A program made the translations under genes and the position numbers. A stretch of DNA of 45,621 bases from assembly GCA_011391125.1 (NCBI GenBank), contig JAABRE010000042.1, forward strand, positions 1 to 45,621, in the 5' to 3' direction. The stretch's first letter is position 1, and each line of letters starts with the position of its first letter. Below, one piece after another: positions 17,344-25,165 of this stretch. The notes beneath the pieces are model-generated. The model ran no database searches. It was given only the letters and a program-made list of their open reading frames with translations, and had not been told where the DNA came from. The stretch is from Synechococcales cyanobacterium S06. Its GTDB lineage: Bacteria > Cyanobacteriota > Cyanobacteriia > Cyanobacteriales > JAABRE01.

Positions 17344-17675
17344 ATGTCAGTAATGATCGAGCAGGATTTAAAGGAATATCTGGATCAACGATTTGAAAAA
17401 ATTGACCGACAATTTGAAAAGATTGACCAAAAATTAGAGAGAATTGAAAACGATGTTACAGATTTAAAAATTGGTCAAGCAAGATTAGAAGAAAAAATTG
17501 ACGGTTTAGATAAGCGACTTGAGTTTCAAGAGTTTATTAATCGTGGTGTTTTGATGGGTAACTTCCCCCCTTTCAAGGGGGGGTAGGGGGGTACATCATT
17601 TTTATTCTAGCAATCTTAGGAGGTTTAGCAATAGTTTTCGGATTAGTTGGTAATCCTTATAGTAATTCCAAATAA
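17344..17675 (+). pseudogene. Coiled-coil membrane-anchored protein, doubly interrupted
   Basis: ATG 17344 starts MSVMIEQDLKEYLDQRFEKI, then heptads of the type F.KIDQKLERIE, then FQEFINRGVLMG. A 41-bp insert (17560-17600) containing CCCCCCTTTCAAGGGGGGG breaks the frame and gives a stop at 17584. Behind it the C-terminal membrane helix continues in frame as FILAILGGLAIVFGLVGNP. Next the MITE at 17660 sits in the TA of the TAG stop codon, changing the end to NPYSNSK. The intact paralogue at 30166-30528 (ends GLVGNP, stop) confirms both reconstructions. Function is unknown; paralogues share the MSVMIEQDL start and FQEFINRGV...LGGL..FGLVGNP end. Confidence 0.85.
17560..17600. repeat. 41-bp GC-rich palindromic insert
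   Basis: The insert has CCCCCCTTTC and GAAAGGGGGG-type halves followed by a run of TAGGGGGGTACATCATT. Its boundaries are defined by comparison with the intact paralogue at 30 kb. A related C-run/G-run palindrome lies in the element at 32631-32731. 41 is not a multiple of three, so it shifts the frame. Confidence 0.7.
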
Positions 17676-17783
17676 AAATTAAACAAAAGTTTTTAGTTTG
17701 TTGTTGGACTTTAGTCCTAAGAAGCGCTAAAGCGCAACTACGAACCTATTTTTTAACTGTTCTAATCTTAATTGGAATTACTA
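17660..17783 (-). mobile_element. MITE family A, copy 2
   Basis: This is a 124-bp copy in the opposite orientation to copy 1, flanked by TA at 17658-17659 and 17784-17785. It is inserted in the TA of the stop codon TAG of the coiled-coil gene. From 17784 to 17947 there is no gene: AAATCGGATTT at about 17797 and a GTAGGGTGCGTCACATTTG repeat at about 17819-17880. Confidence 0.9.
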
Positions 17784-17947
17784 TAAATTTTCAGAAATCG
17801 GATTTCGCTCACAAATCTGTAGGGTGCGTCACATTTGCTTGATAATTATTAAAACGATAAGTTATCGCCAGTGACGCACTTTACAACTTTTTTTTGGCTA
17901 TTATTTTATAGCATCAAACCTTAATTTTGTCAAGTATTTCTAATCAG

Positions 17948-18538
17948 TTACGGTGTCTTATTTTCAAGTGCTTTTTTAAGTTCGGGAATAAAGACGGAAT
18001 AAACCCCCCGTAAGTCACCTTCTTTAAAATCAAAAGCTAAATCTTGCGGGTATTTTTCAGCAATAAACTCCGGCCGAGTATTTTTTACACCATGGCAAGC
18101 TAAACAACTTTTACTCACGTTAATTCGACGATAATAATGGATTCCAGGTTCACCTTTGAGGTTTTCTTGTTCCCAAAAACCGATTAAATCGGGGTTTTGC
18201 TCAAATTTGGCGATCGCCATGGTTTCGTGTAAAGTTTGGGGAGCATGGGCCGGATTACGGTATTTTTGGGCAATTTGCTTTACTTGCCAGCCATTTTCTG
18301 CTCCTACCTCCTTTAATCTCATTCCCACAGGCCGACACACTTCTTTAAAGGTCTCCATGGTCGGGGGTTCGGTGGCATTTTCCAAACTTTTCGCTAACTC
18401 ACTTCTCATCAAATCTATATTTTCAATGGACTCGATCGCCTGAACTACTTCCCCTGAAATGCCCTCAGCATAAGCATTTACCGGATTCTCTATCCAGAGG
18501 AAAACCCCCATAACCACCGCAATTAATAATCGGATCAT
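17948..18538 (-). CDS. Exported haem protein with Tll0287-like (DUF3365) domain
   Basis: This 196-residue protein begins with a signal peptide (MIRLLIAVVMGVFLWIENPVNAYA). The body has the DUF3365/Tll0287-like layout with a single c-type haem motif CLACH in NVSKSCLACHG, then a C-terminal FKEGDLRGVYSVFIP. The crystal structure of Tll0287 from Thermosynechococcus showed a PAS-like fold with covalent haem and a possible redox-sensor role. The protein here is probably lumenal or periplasmic. It is divergent from petC2 across only 67 bases, so the two may share control of an electron-transfer function (inference). Confidence 0.88.
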   Translation of the reverse strand: MIRLLIAVVMGVFLWIENPVNAYAEGISGEVVQAIESIENIDLMRSELAKSLENATEPPTMETFKEVCRPVGMRLKEVGAENGWQVKQIAQKYRNPAHAPQTLHETMAIAKFEQNPDLIGFWEQENLKGEPGIHYYRRINVSKSCLACHGVKNTRPEFIAEKYPQDLAFDFKEGDLRGVYSVFIPELKKALENKTP

Positions 18539-18605
18539 TTTTTCTCCTTGTTATTTATAACTTTCTAGTTATATAATAATACATATCTTAACAAAAATTA
18601 ACATT

Positions 18606-19133
18606 ATGGAAAACGCCTTAGAAAGTCCGTCCATGTCTCGTCGACAGTTGCTGAATTTTTTAACTGGTTCAGTAGTTGCAACCGTTGTCGGGGTCGCTGT
18701 TGTTCCCGCCGCCAAGTTTTTTAGTCCTCCCTCGGAAACGACAGAAGGTGGGGGAATGATCGCCAAAGATATATTAGGCAATCCCATCCCCGCTCGTCAA
18801 ATTTTAGCAGAAATCTCCGGAACTCGAGCTTTAGTGGCGGGTTTGGCAGGTGAGCCAACCTATTTAACGATACAGGAAGACGGAACACTGCACCCTTGGG
18901 GAATTGTGAATAATTGCACCCATTTAGGTTGTACTTTTCCTTGGAACGGAATTGATGAGGAGTTCCAATGTCCTTGCCATGGTTCTCGTTATTCTGATCA
19001 AGGGGTAGTGTTGCGCGGTCCGGCTAATCGTCCGTTAAAATTGGTTCATGTGTCGGTAGTTGGTGATTCCATCTGGCTTTATCCTTGGTCAGAAACTGAT
19101 CCTCGTACCAACGAAAAACCTTGGTGGGTTTAG
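18606..19133 (+). CDS. petC: Cytochrome b6f Rieske iron-sulfur protein, PetC2 type
   Basis: This 175-residue protein has the Tat-like SRRQLLNFL, one membrane anchor (about 17-37: TGSVVATVVGVAVVPAAK), a glycine hinge TEGGGM, and the cluster boxes CTHLGC and CPCHGSRY with both Cys and His ligands. The sequence LGNPIPARQILAEISGTRALVAGLAGEPTYL follows the minor cyanobacterial isoform PetC2 rather than PetC1. It is not next to petA, which also fits PetC2; petC1 normally forms an operon with petA. It should sit in thylakoid b6f as an alternative high-potential Rieske subunit. Confidence 0.92.
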   Translation: MENALESPSMSRRQLLNFLTGSVVATVVGVAVVPAAKFFSPPSETTEGGGMIAKDILGNPIPARQILAEISGTRALVAGLAGEPTYLTIQEDGTLHPWGIVNNCTHLGCTFPWNGIDEEFQCPCHGSRYSDQGVVLRGPANRPLKLVHVSVVGDSIWLYPWSETDPRTNEKPWWV

Positions 19134-19186
19134 TTGAAGTATTGAGTGGGATTAAATACGAGCATTGAGCCAAAATTGCGAGGAGT

Positions 19187-19234
19187 AGTCTCTGTAAAAT
19201 TACTTAATAGGTGATTAGTAATTTTACGGAGACT
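19187..19234 (+). terminator. Long stem-loop after petC2
   Basis: AGTCTCTGTAAAATTACT and AGTAATTTTACGGAGACT pair over 18 positions with one T-G wobble, with a 12-base loop, about 54 bases past the petC2 stop. There is no strong T run, so it may protect the transcript 3' end or be a palindromic repeat rather than a classic terminator. Confidence 0.5.
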
Positions 19235-19371
19235 TACTTTCAGTAATTTTAATGAGTAATAATTCCTTAATTTTACCGATGCACAATAATTAAGGAAGTT
19301 GATATAGTGAATGTAAAGAAGATTAAAGTTTTTAATCTTCTTTAATATTATAATCAATAATTAATTTAACT

Positions 19372-19965
19372 ATGGAAATATCACCTTTAAATCGTTATTA
19401 TTTGCAAAAAATTATCCGTCAAAAATCTGGTTTAATAATTAAAGCTCAAGGTGCGCGCATTAATTTAACTTTAAATGAATTTCCCACTGACTCAGACTTA
19501 ACTAATTCTTTACCAATGGCGAAAATTTCTGAACTTGAATTATTAATTAGTTGGCATCAAAAGTTAGCAGATAATGGTACTATTTATGCTGATAAATTAT
19601 CAGAAATAGAAAGGAATATTTTTACTATTTTAGGATTGGGTTTTGATGGTTTTATTTATGTATCTTTATTAAATAAATTAAGTCTTACTGCTTGCAAGTA
19701 TTTAGGTAATAAAATGGTTGCTAGTTATTGGAAAGCTAGTCAGCCTAATGAATCTGGTTTAGATAGTTTTGAGGTAAATAGTTCCGGTGAAATCATTTTT
19801 AAAGGTGCTCAAAATACCAAGATTACCTTAGAACAAAAACAAAAAATACAGTTATGGATTGAACAATTTATCGCTCGCTGTAATCGCATTATCCGTAATT
19901 TTGATCAAACAATATTGTCTGATAATTTTACTAACTTTTCTTTCAAAAATTCAGCACTTTTTTAA
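19372..19965 (+). CDS. Unknown protein, paralogue of the 22.9-kb gene
   Basis: This 197-residue protein starts MEISPLNRYYLQKIIRQKSG. It shares most landmarks with the gene at 22939-23502: RYYLQK.(I/V)RQK, the block LELLIS.HQKLA.NGTIYADKLS.IE..IF.IL, KYLG..MV..YWK.SQ, SGEI.F.G, and QKKIQLWIE.FIA.C..IIR.F. It is probably mixed alpha/beta with a helical core. There is no signal or membrane segment. I do not know a family name. Its place beside spkG and the photosystem II assembly cluster suggests a related role, but this is only context. Confidence 0.7.
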   Translation: MEISPLNRYYLQKIIRQKSGLIIKAQGARINLTLNEFPTDSDLTNSLPMAKISELELLISWHQKLADNGTIYADKLSEIERNIFTILGLGFDGFIYVSLLNKLSLTACKYLGNKMVASYWKASQPNESGLDSFEVNSSGEIIFKGAQNTKITLEQKQKIQLWIEQFIARCNRIIRNFDQTILSDNFTNFSFKNSALF

Positions 19966-20334
19966 TTTTTTAGCCGCAATTTTAATAAGATTTTGTTTTT
20001 GTTATTTCATTATTTAAGACCATTTTGATAAAATATTGTTACAGCCTGCGAAATCCGATTTTTGCGAAAAATCTCGTCAAAAACTTAAAGATTGGTTAAA
20101 AATCGGATTTCTGATTAATTTGTAACTGTTGCAATATTAAATAAAATTGGTATAATTAGATACTTTTTCTCAAAATTATCTAGTTAGTTTTGAGAGCATT
20201 ATAAATTAGCCAATATTTAAGATACTGTTTATTTAGATAAAAAATTTTTTTGATTAGGCCAAATAAGTTAACGATTAATAAATAATTTTACCATTACCTA
20301 AAAAAAATGAAATTAATATTAAGTTTTAATAAGT
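19966..20334. repeat. Gap upstream of the kinase with an inverted repeat
   Basis: About 20049-20113 carries GAAATCCGATTTTT...AAAAATCGGATTTC, the dispersed inverted-repeat type. A weaker hairpin, CTCAAAA/TTTTGAG, lies at about 20169-20194. The remainder is very AT-rich and presumably contains the kinase promoter. No gene is visible. Confidence 0.5.
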
Positions 20335-20374
20335 TATAGTTATATCTTATCAAAGTTGATAAGATATAACTATA
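20335..20374. promoter_or_regulatory. Perfect 19-bp inverted repeat before the kinase start
   Basis: TATAGTTATATCTTATCAA and its exact complement are separated by AG, ending 20 bases before the kinase ATG. The arms are AT-only apart from one G and one C each. It could be an operator for a dimeric regulator, or an mRNA hairpin abutting the ribosome binding site. Nothing else in the window repeats it. Confidence 0.6.
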
Positions 20375-20394
20375 ATAGTTGTTTTAGTGGTGAT

Positions 20395-22182
20395 ATGAAT
20401 AAGGTTTTAACGATAAAGTCTCCTCCTTTACCTGCTTCTAAATATCACATTTTAGCTTTAGTTGGACAAGGACAATTTGGCAAAGTTTTTTGTGCTTTGA
20501 ATCGAGAAAGTAAACAATTAGTAGCTCTTAAATCCCTTGAGCAGAAAAATTTTTCTACCCATAAATTTTTACGAGAACTTCGTTTTTTACTTACCCTGAA
20601 ACATCCGAATATTGTCCCTTGTCATTCTCTTGAATATTTTGAACATGGTCGTTATGTAGTGATGGATTATTGCGAAGGTGGTACGTTACGAGATTTGATG
20701 GAATCAAGGCAACTTAGTAGGCTAAATAGTTTGCAATTGATTGCTGATTTGTTATTAGGCATTATTTATTGTCATCATCAAGGTGTAATTCACTGTGATA
20801 TTAAACCCGAAAATATACTTCTAAATATCTCTAATCAGGGCTGGATTCCTCGTCTCTCTGATTTTGGTATTTCTCGCTCCATTAATGATAGTAATTATTC
20901 CTATTCTGGTTATATTGGTTCACCCGCCTATATGGCCCCCGAAAGATTTTACGGCCACTATTCTGTAAGTTCAGATATTTATGCGATCGGAATTTTATTA
21001 TTTGAATTAATCGTTGGCGATCGCCCTTTTTCTGGACTCTATCAAGAATTAGTAAAAGCTCACTTAACTCAACCTGTAAATATACCAGATACTGTACCTT
21101 TTTTAATTCGTTCTACGATTACAAAAGCTTTACAAAAATTGCCCCAAAATCGTTTTAAATCCGCCGAAGAAATGCTGAAATTAGTGAACTTAGCTTTGGA
21201 AATAGAAAAAGCAACTAAGCCTGGAAATTTACGGGTTACTAATAATGAGATTCAAATCAGATATTCTCCTTTTGAAACTATACCTTTATCTAAGTCCGTT
21301 CATTATTTAACCATTGATAATGATCAAATATATCAAGTAACGAAAGAACAATTAGTGATTGATCAGCTTCACAGTGCTCATCCTCATATTTCCCCAGAAT
21401 TTCAAATTAATTTACCGGCACATTTTACTCAGATTCATTTGACTAAAGATAGTGCTTTTATTGTGGTTAATTTTGCGGATGAAGCTTCCCTTTATCGGTT
21501 TAACAAAAATCAAATTAAACCAGAAAAAATAGAATTAAACTCGCTGTTTGTCTGGAAAAAGTCCGCAGTTTTAACAGCTATTGATCCCGCAGAAAAATGG
21601 TTAGCAATTGCGAAATTTAGCGAGAATTCCTGTCAATTACAAATCCTTAAATTACCTAATTTGAAACCGGTTAATTCTCTGTTAATTTTCCAGAAATTAA
21701 CTCATTTATTTGCCCTGGATAGTCGTCATGGATTAGCTATTTTTACTGATACTGAAAAAACTATTTTTCAACTTTTTACTCGTCGTGGAAATTGGTTACA
21801 ATCTGTTTCTTTACCTCTGATTTTATCTCAAATTATACCAAGTTTCTCTAATCCCCATCGTCTTTTTGCCGTTGAAAATAACACAAATCAAGGGCTAATT
21901 ATTGAATTGCAACCTTTTCGCGTTACCCGTGTCAACTTAAATATTAATCCTAATTTGACCGTTGCTATTCCTTGGGGTTTTGTCCTTGCTGAAAAATCAG
22001 GACAAGTGGTTTTACTAAACCAAAATGGCCAACTTAGGGGGTATTTTCAAGTTTCCGCCACCATCACGGCGATCGCTCCTTGGGGAGAAGATCGTCTTTT
22101 ATTGGCGATCGCCGAATCTCCGACTAATTTTTACTATCAAATAATAAGTTTAGAAAAATTAGATTCTTCCCCTTTTAATTAA
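20395..22182 (+). CDS. spkG: Ser/Thr protein kinase, SpkG-like, with C-terminal beta-propeller-like region
   Basis: This 595-residue protein has a Hanks-type kinase domain at about 15-270: glycine loop LVGQGQFGKVF, Lys in VALKSLE, catalytic loop GVIHCDIKPENILL, DFG in LSDFGISRS, and APE in SPAYMAPERF. The catalytic loop is HCD, so it is a non-RD kinase. The remaining 320 or so residues are beta-rich without clear motifs and could be a WD40-like sensor or docking domain. There is no membrane helix. The neighbourhood matches SpkG (Slr0152) of the Synechocystis slr0144-slr0152 operon. I chose ATG 20395, since a TTG upstream would translate the palindrome. SpkG has been linked to salt stress. Confidence 0.82.
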   Translation: MNKVLTIKSPPLPASKYHILALVGQGQFGKVFCALNRESKQLVALKSLEQKNFSTHKFLRELRFLLTLKHPNIVPCHSLEYFEHGRYVVMDYCEGGTLRDLMESRQLSRLNSLQLIADLLLGIIYCHHQGVIHCDIKPENILLNISNQGWIPRLSDFGISRSINDSNYSYSGYIGSPAYMAPERFYGHYSVSSDIYAIGILLFELIVGDRPFSGLYQELVKAHLTQPVNIPDTVPFLIRSTITKALQKLPQNRFKSAEEMLKLVNLALEIEKATKPGNLRVTNNEIQIRYSPFETIPLSKSVHYLTIDNDQIYQVTKEQLVIDQLHSAHPHISPEFQINLPAHFTQIHLTKDSAFIVVNFADEASLYRFNKNQIKPEKIELNSLFVWKKSAVLTAIDPAEKWLAIAKFSENSCQLQILKLPNLKPVNSLLIFQKLTHLFALDSRHGLAIFTDTEKTIFQLFTRRGNWLQSVSLPLILSQIIPSFSNPHRLFAVENNTNQGLIIELQPFRVTRVNLNINPNLTVAIPWGFVLAEKSGQVVLLNQNGQLRGYFQVSATITAIAPWGEDRLLLAIAESPTNFYYQIISLEKLDSSPFN

Positions 22183-22544
22183 CAGAAAATTAGGTGTTAA
22201 AAACTAATCAGAAAAAATAATTTAAAATTTTTGAAATTGAGATTTAACTAAATATTATGATTAAATAATATCAATTTTTTTAGTCAAAATTTGAGTAAAA
22301 ATAAACAATTTTCTTAGTGTAATTATCCTACTAATTTTAGGGGTTCTGATTGAATAAATCTCTCGAATTCTGCGAATGTTAAGTATTTTCACTTAGTAAT
22401 TTCCCCATCAATAAAGAGTTTTTTAACTTCTCAGGGGTAAAAATGAGAGAATTGTTACAATATGTAAATTAATTTAGCTAGTATGATATCCTTAGCAGGA
22501 TCAAGGTTAAAATAACTTAATCTTAATCCATATTCTGATCACTG

Positions 22545-22810
22545 CTCGTAAATCTAGTATTTTCTGGTAATAACTGGAAAATAAGAGCCGTTGCAGTCTA
22601 AGTCTTTCGAGGGCTACGTTAGTTAAGTCATCATACCCTAGGATGAACGCCAGTCCTAGGCTCTATGTTCAAGTATTAAATAAGTCCGACTAGACGGCCG
22701 TGTACTGGGAATGACAAGCTTTTCTAACATTGACGAGGCCAACTTTACCCGTGAGAACGGAGATTAAAAATAATAGTACCGGGGCATCGTGCTTTGGTAG
22801 TATTATTTTT
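22545..22810 (+). ncRNA. Candidate structured RNA upstream of the PSII-assembly genes
   Basis: This sequence is much less AT-rich than its surroundings and has no open frame. Visible helices: 22558-22564 with 22577-22583; 22637-22643 (CCTAGGA) with 22654-22660; CCGT GAGA ACGG, a GNRA-capped hairpin at 22749-22760. A long-range helix pairs GCCGT...AGTC (22587-22598) with GACT...ACGGC (22688-22698), closing a multibranch domain. The 3' end is a terminator-like hairpin. I compared it by eye with tmRNA, 6S, RNase P RNA, SRP RNA and common riboswitches and found no match. It could be a free RNA or a leader/attenuator of the operon starting at 22939. Boundaries are approximate; a weak TATGAT box lies at 22482-22487. 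Confidence 0.55.
22766..22810 (+). terminator. Terminator-like hairpin at the end of the RNA candidate
   Basis: AAAAATAATA.TACC pairs with GGTA.TATTATTTTT (one G-G mismatch) around a loop that itself holds GCA/TGC, ending in five T. It would end a transcript about 128 bases before the next start codon. A further hairpin, TACCAATA/TATTGGTA, lies at about 22819-22853. Confidence 0.6.
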
Positions 22811-22938
22811 ATAACAACTACCAATACATAAGGTCCTACTGGATATTGGTAATTAGCCGTCCTTTAATCTTTGCGTTGAATGACCCTTTTTACCAGAAAT
22901 TACCAGTAAAAGCGGTATCTAATTATAGCAGTATCAGT

Positions 22939-23502
22939 ATGTCAATTTCCCTCTTACATCGTTATTATTTACAAAAACTTGTGCGTCAAAAAATGACCTT
23001 GAATATTAATATTCAAGGTGCTAATATTAGCTTGAATTTAGCACAAGTTTCGTCGAATTTAAGCTTTAACGATTTAGAAGGTAGGGAAAAATATATTCGA
23101 TTAGAATTATTGATTAGTATGCATCAAAAATTAGCCACAAATGGAACTATCTATGCTGATAAATTATCACAAATAGAAAAGGATATTTTTGCAATTTTAC
23201 AACTAAAAATGGAGGCAAATGCCTACCTATCTTGGTTAAACAGATTAAGTGATCTAGCTAAGAAATATTTGGGAACAAATATGGTGGTCAAATACTGGAA
23301 ATCGAGTCAAGATAAGTTAGACTTAGAGCTATTTGAAGTTAGTAATTCAGGAGAGATAACCTTCACAGGTTCGACTAATGATTTTATTACCGAAGAACAA
23401 CAAAAAAAAATACAGCTTTGGATTGAAAAATTTATCGCCCATTGTAGTATAATTATTCGGGGTTTTGAAGAAACAATTGTGGCGGAAATTCTAATAAAAT
23501 AA
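22939..23502 (+). CDS. Unknown protein, paralogue of the 19.4-kb gene
   Basis: This 187-residue protein is read from ATG 22939 (MSISLLHRYYLQKLVRQK), which aligns with the start of the paralogue at 19372; an upstream TTG would add 31 residues with no counterpart. The shared core and spacing are as described there. It differs in the first third (NINIQGANISLNLAQ) and lacks the paralogue's C-terminal SFKNSALF tail. It precedes the V4R gene by 30 bases with AAAGGAG between, so it is probably the first gene of the photosystem II assembly operon here. Confidence 0.75.
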   Translation: MSISLLHRYYLQKLVRQKMTLNINIQGANISLNLAQVSSNLSFNDLEGREKYIRLELLISMHQKLATNGTIYADKLSQIEKDIFAILQLKMEANAYLSWLNRLSDLAKKYLGTNMVVKYWKSSQDKLDLELFEVSNSGEITFTGSTNDFITEEQQKKIQLWIEKFIAHCSIIIRGFEETIVAEILIK

Positions 23503-23532
23503 ATCAAGTTAAAAGAAAACAAAGGAGATTTA

Positions 23533-24231
23533 ATGATAACAACAACTCAAGGACAAAATTCTAATTTTTCCTCTTATTTGAAAGAAAAATATCCTCAAAA
23601 TCATGCACATTATCGGTTAAATAAATTTTTTTCTTTTAATCAAGAAAAGGGAATAATTACTGACTGGAATGAAGCGAGAAATATGTTGGTAACAGAAGAT
23701 TTTATTATCGGTTTAATCGAAGGATTACAAGAAGAAGTGGGAGATGCTTCCAGTGTGATTATGTATGATATTGGTTATCAATGGGGTATCAAAGACTGTC
23801 ATTTTTTTCAGCAGTGGTTTGAGAAAGAATATAATCAAAAAATAGCCAATATGAATTTAAAATTTGTCTTAGAAGCTTGGTGGTGGCCTTTTATTTCCCA
23901 AGGTTGGGGTAACTGGGAGGTGGATTTTAGTGACCAGCAAAATGGTTTTTTATTTGTTAATATTTTTGATTCGGCCGTAGCTCGTACTTTGGGGGATGTG
24001 GGTAAACCAGTTTGCCATATTTATGCTGGTTTATTCGCCGGTTTCTTTGGTCGATTACTGAAAAAACAGTTAAGCTGCATCGAAATTCAATGTTATTCCA
24101 TGGGGGAAACTTATTGTAAGTTTCTCTTAGGAAAACAAGATAAAATTGATGCAGCAACCTTTTGGAAAAATGAGGGAGCTAATGCTAAAGATATTGAGAA
24201 AAAACTCCGTCATGGGGAATTTTTAAAATGA
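23533..24231 (+). CDS. V4R-domain protein, Slr0144-like
   Basis: This 232-residue protein has a V4R (4-vinyl reductase) domain in its C-terminal half: HIYAGLFAGFFGRLL...LSCIEIQCYSMGETYCKFLLG, with conserved Cys in EIQCYSMG and TYCKF. The N-terminal half has VIMYDIGYQWG and EAWWWPFISQGWGNWEVDF. V4R domains bind small hydrophobic ligands, and the Synechocystis homologue Slr0144 is part of the PAP operon needed for efficient photosystem II assembly. RBS AAAGGAG lies 7 bases before the ATG. The stop overlaps the next start by 4 bases (ATGA), implying coupling. Confidence 0.85.
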   Translation: MITTTQGQNSNFSSYLKEKYPQNHAHYRLNKFFSFNQEKGIITDWNEARNMLVTEDFIIGLIEGLQEEVGDASSVIMYDIGYQWGIKDCHFFQQWFEKEYNQKIANMNLKFVLEAWWWPFISQGWGNWEVDFSDQQNGFLFVNIFDSAVARTLGDVGKPVCHIYAGLFAGFFGRLLKKQLSCIEIQCYSMGETYCKFLLGKQDKIDAATFWKNEGANAKDIEKKLRHGEFLK

Positions 24232-24656
24232 GTCATTTAGTAACATCAGTAAAAGATTTTTTTCTCCTTTGTAATTGGGAAAATAAGCCGAGCAAAACTG
24301 TAGAACAAATAAAGTTTTCTGAATGGAGAACCCTCTCGGTTGAACATTTTTTTAGTCGCACTAATTGGGCAGGAATTGAGCAGCAACCAGAAGATAAGCA
24401 GGTCAAAAATCCCGAAATCTTTTCAGTAGAAGAATTTTTTAATTCCTGTAATTGGAGCGGTAAAATTAACCGAATTAGTGAACAAAATGAGTTAAAAAAA
24501 TTATCTTTGACCATATCGGTAAGTGAGTTTTTCTTAAATATCAAATGGGAAAAAGCGGCGGAAATTGCTAAGATAGTAGAAAAACCATCAAATTTAGAGT
24601 CTAAGATTAAGAAAAAAGACGATTTTTCCTTAAATGACTTATCTGATTTATTTTAG
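24228..24656 (+). CDS. Repeat protein, Slr0145-like
   Basis: This 142-residue protein is built from four copies of a short motif SVxxFF(x)3-4(N/K)W: SVKDFFLLCNWE, SVEHFFSRTNWA, SVEEFFNSCNWS, SVSEFFLNIKWE, spaced about 30-40 residues, followed by a Lys-rich linker and the tail FSLNDLSDLF. There is no catalytic motif. The repeated amphipathic FF..W elements look like short linear docking sites for several copies of a partner (inference). Position in the cluster matches Slr0145. It is translationally coupled to the V4R gene by a 4-base overlap. Confidence 0.75.
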   Translation: MSHLVTSVKDFFLLCNWENKPSKTVEQIKFSEWRTLSVEHFFSRTNWAGIEQQPEDKQVKNPEIFSVEEFFNSCNWSGKINRISEQNELKKLSLTISVSEFFLNIKWEKAAEIAKIVEKPSNLESKIKKKDDFSLNDLSDLF

Positions 24657-24666
24657 AGAGAAAATT

Positions 24667-25131
24667 ATGCACACTGATTTAACCAATCTTTACTACAAAG
24701 CTGAAAATCAAACTTTAAATCAAGGCGATTTAAAAGCTTTAAATAGTCATTTGACTTCCTTAGCAAAACGTTTAGAAGCTTATCATTTTCTCAGGGAGAA
24801 TGAAGTAATAATTTTTCAGCCAGTTGCGAATCAATTAGAAGAAAAATATTCTAATATAGAACAAGCAATCTTAGAACAAGCTCTTAAAGATTGGCTCACA
24901 ATTTTGCGTTATTGTGCATGGGCAATGTTAATTAATAGTCAAGAATATTTGCAACAAAATATTTTAGAAGGGTTAACAGATGTGATTAAAGCTAAAGAAA
25001 TGCAATCTCTAGAAACGGTTTTATCTCAAATGTTAAATACCAGACTAAAAGAATTACTTTCCGAGGAAAAATACGCCTTACTTCAACCTTTTTTAATCAG
25101 GGTTGAAAACACAATTTTGCCAACACCATAA
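24667..25131 (+). CDS. Helical protein, Slr0146-like
   Basis: This 154-residue, almost all-alpha protein contains AILEQALKDWLTILRYCAWAMLINSQEYLQQNIL. That pattern (LR....A.L......L) recalls the globin-like core of phycobiliproteins, and the downstream gene at 26359 shows the same pattern, but no bilin-binding Cys is evident. ATG 24667 follows AGAGAGAAAATT; an upstream alternative would overlap the previous gene. It is assigned by position and length to Slr0146, a component of the photosystem II assembly operon with undefined biochemistry. Confidence 0.7.
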   Translation: MHTDLTNLYYKAENQTLNQGDLKALNSHLTSLAKRLEAYHFLRENEVIIFQPVANQLEEKYSNIEQAILEQALKDWLTILRYCAWAMLINSQEYLQQNILEGLTDVIKAKEMQSLETVLSQMLNTRLKELLSEEKYALLQPFLIRVENTILPTP

Positions 25132-25165
25132 GTAAATTTATTAATTTTAACATTAAGGAGTAACT

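Noticed and set aside
19130-19357. Open frame opposite the petC2 3' region
   Set aside because: It reads through the stem-loop after petC2 and has low-complexity AT-rich composition.
22588-22698. Group I intron core (GACTAGACGG resembles the R element)
   Set aside because: No S element or other core segments could be placed, and there are no flanking exons of a tRNA or other gene.
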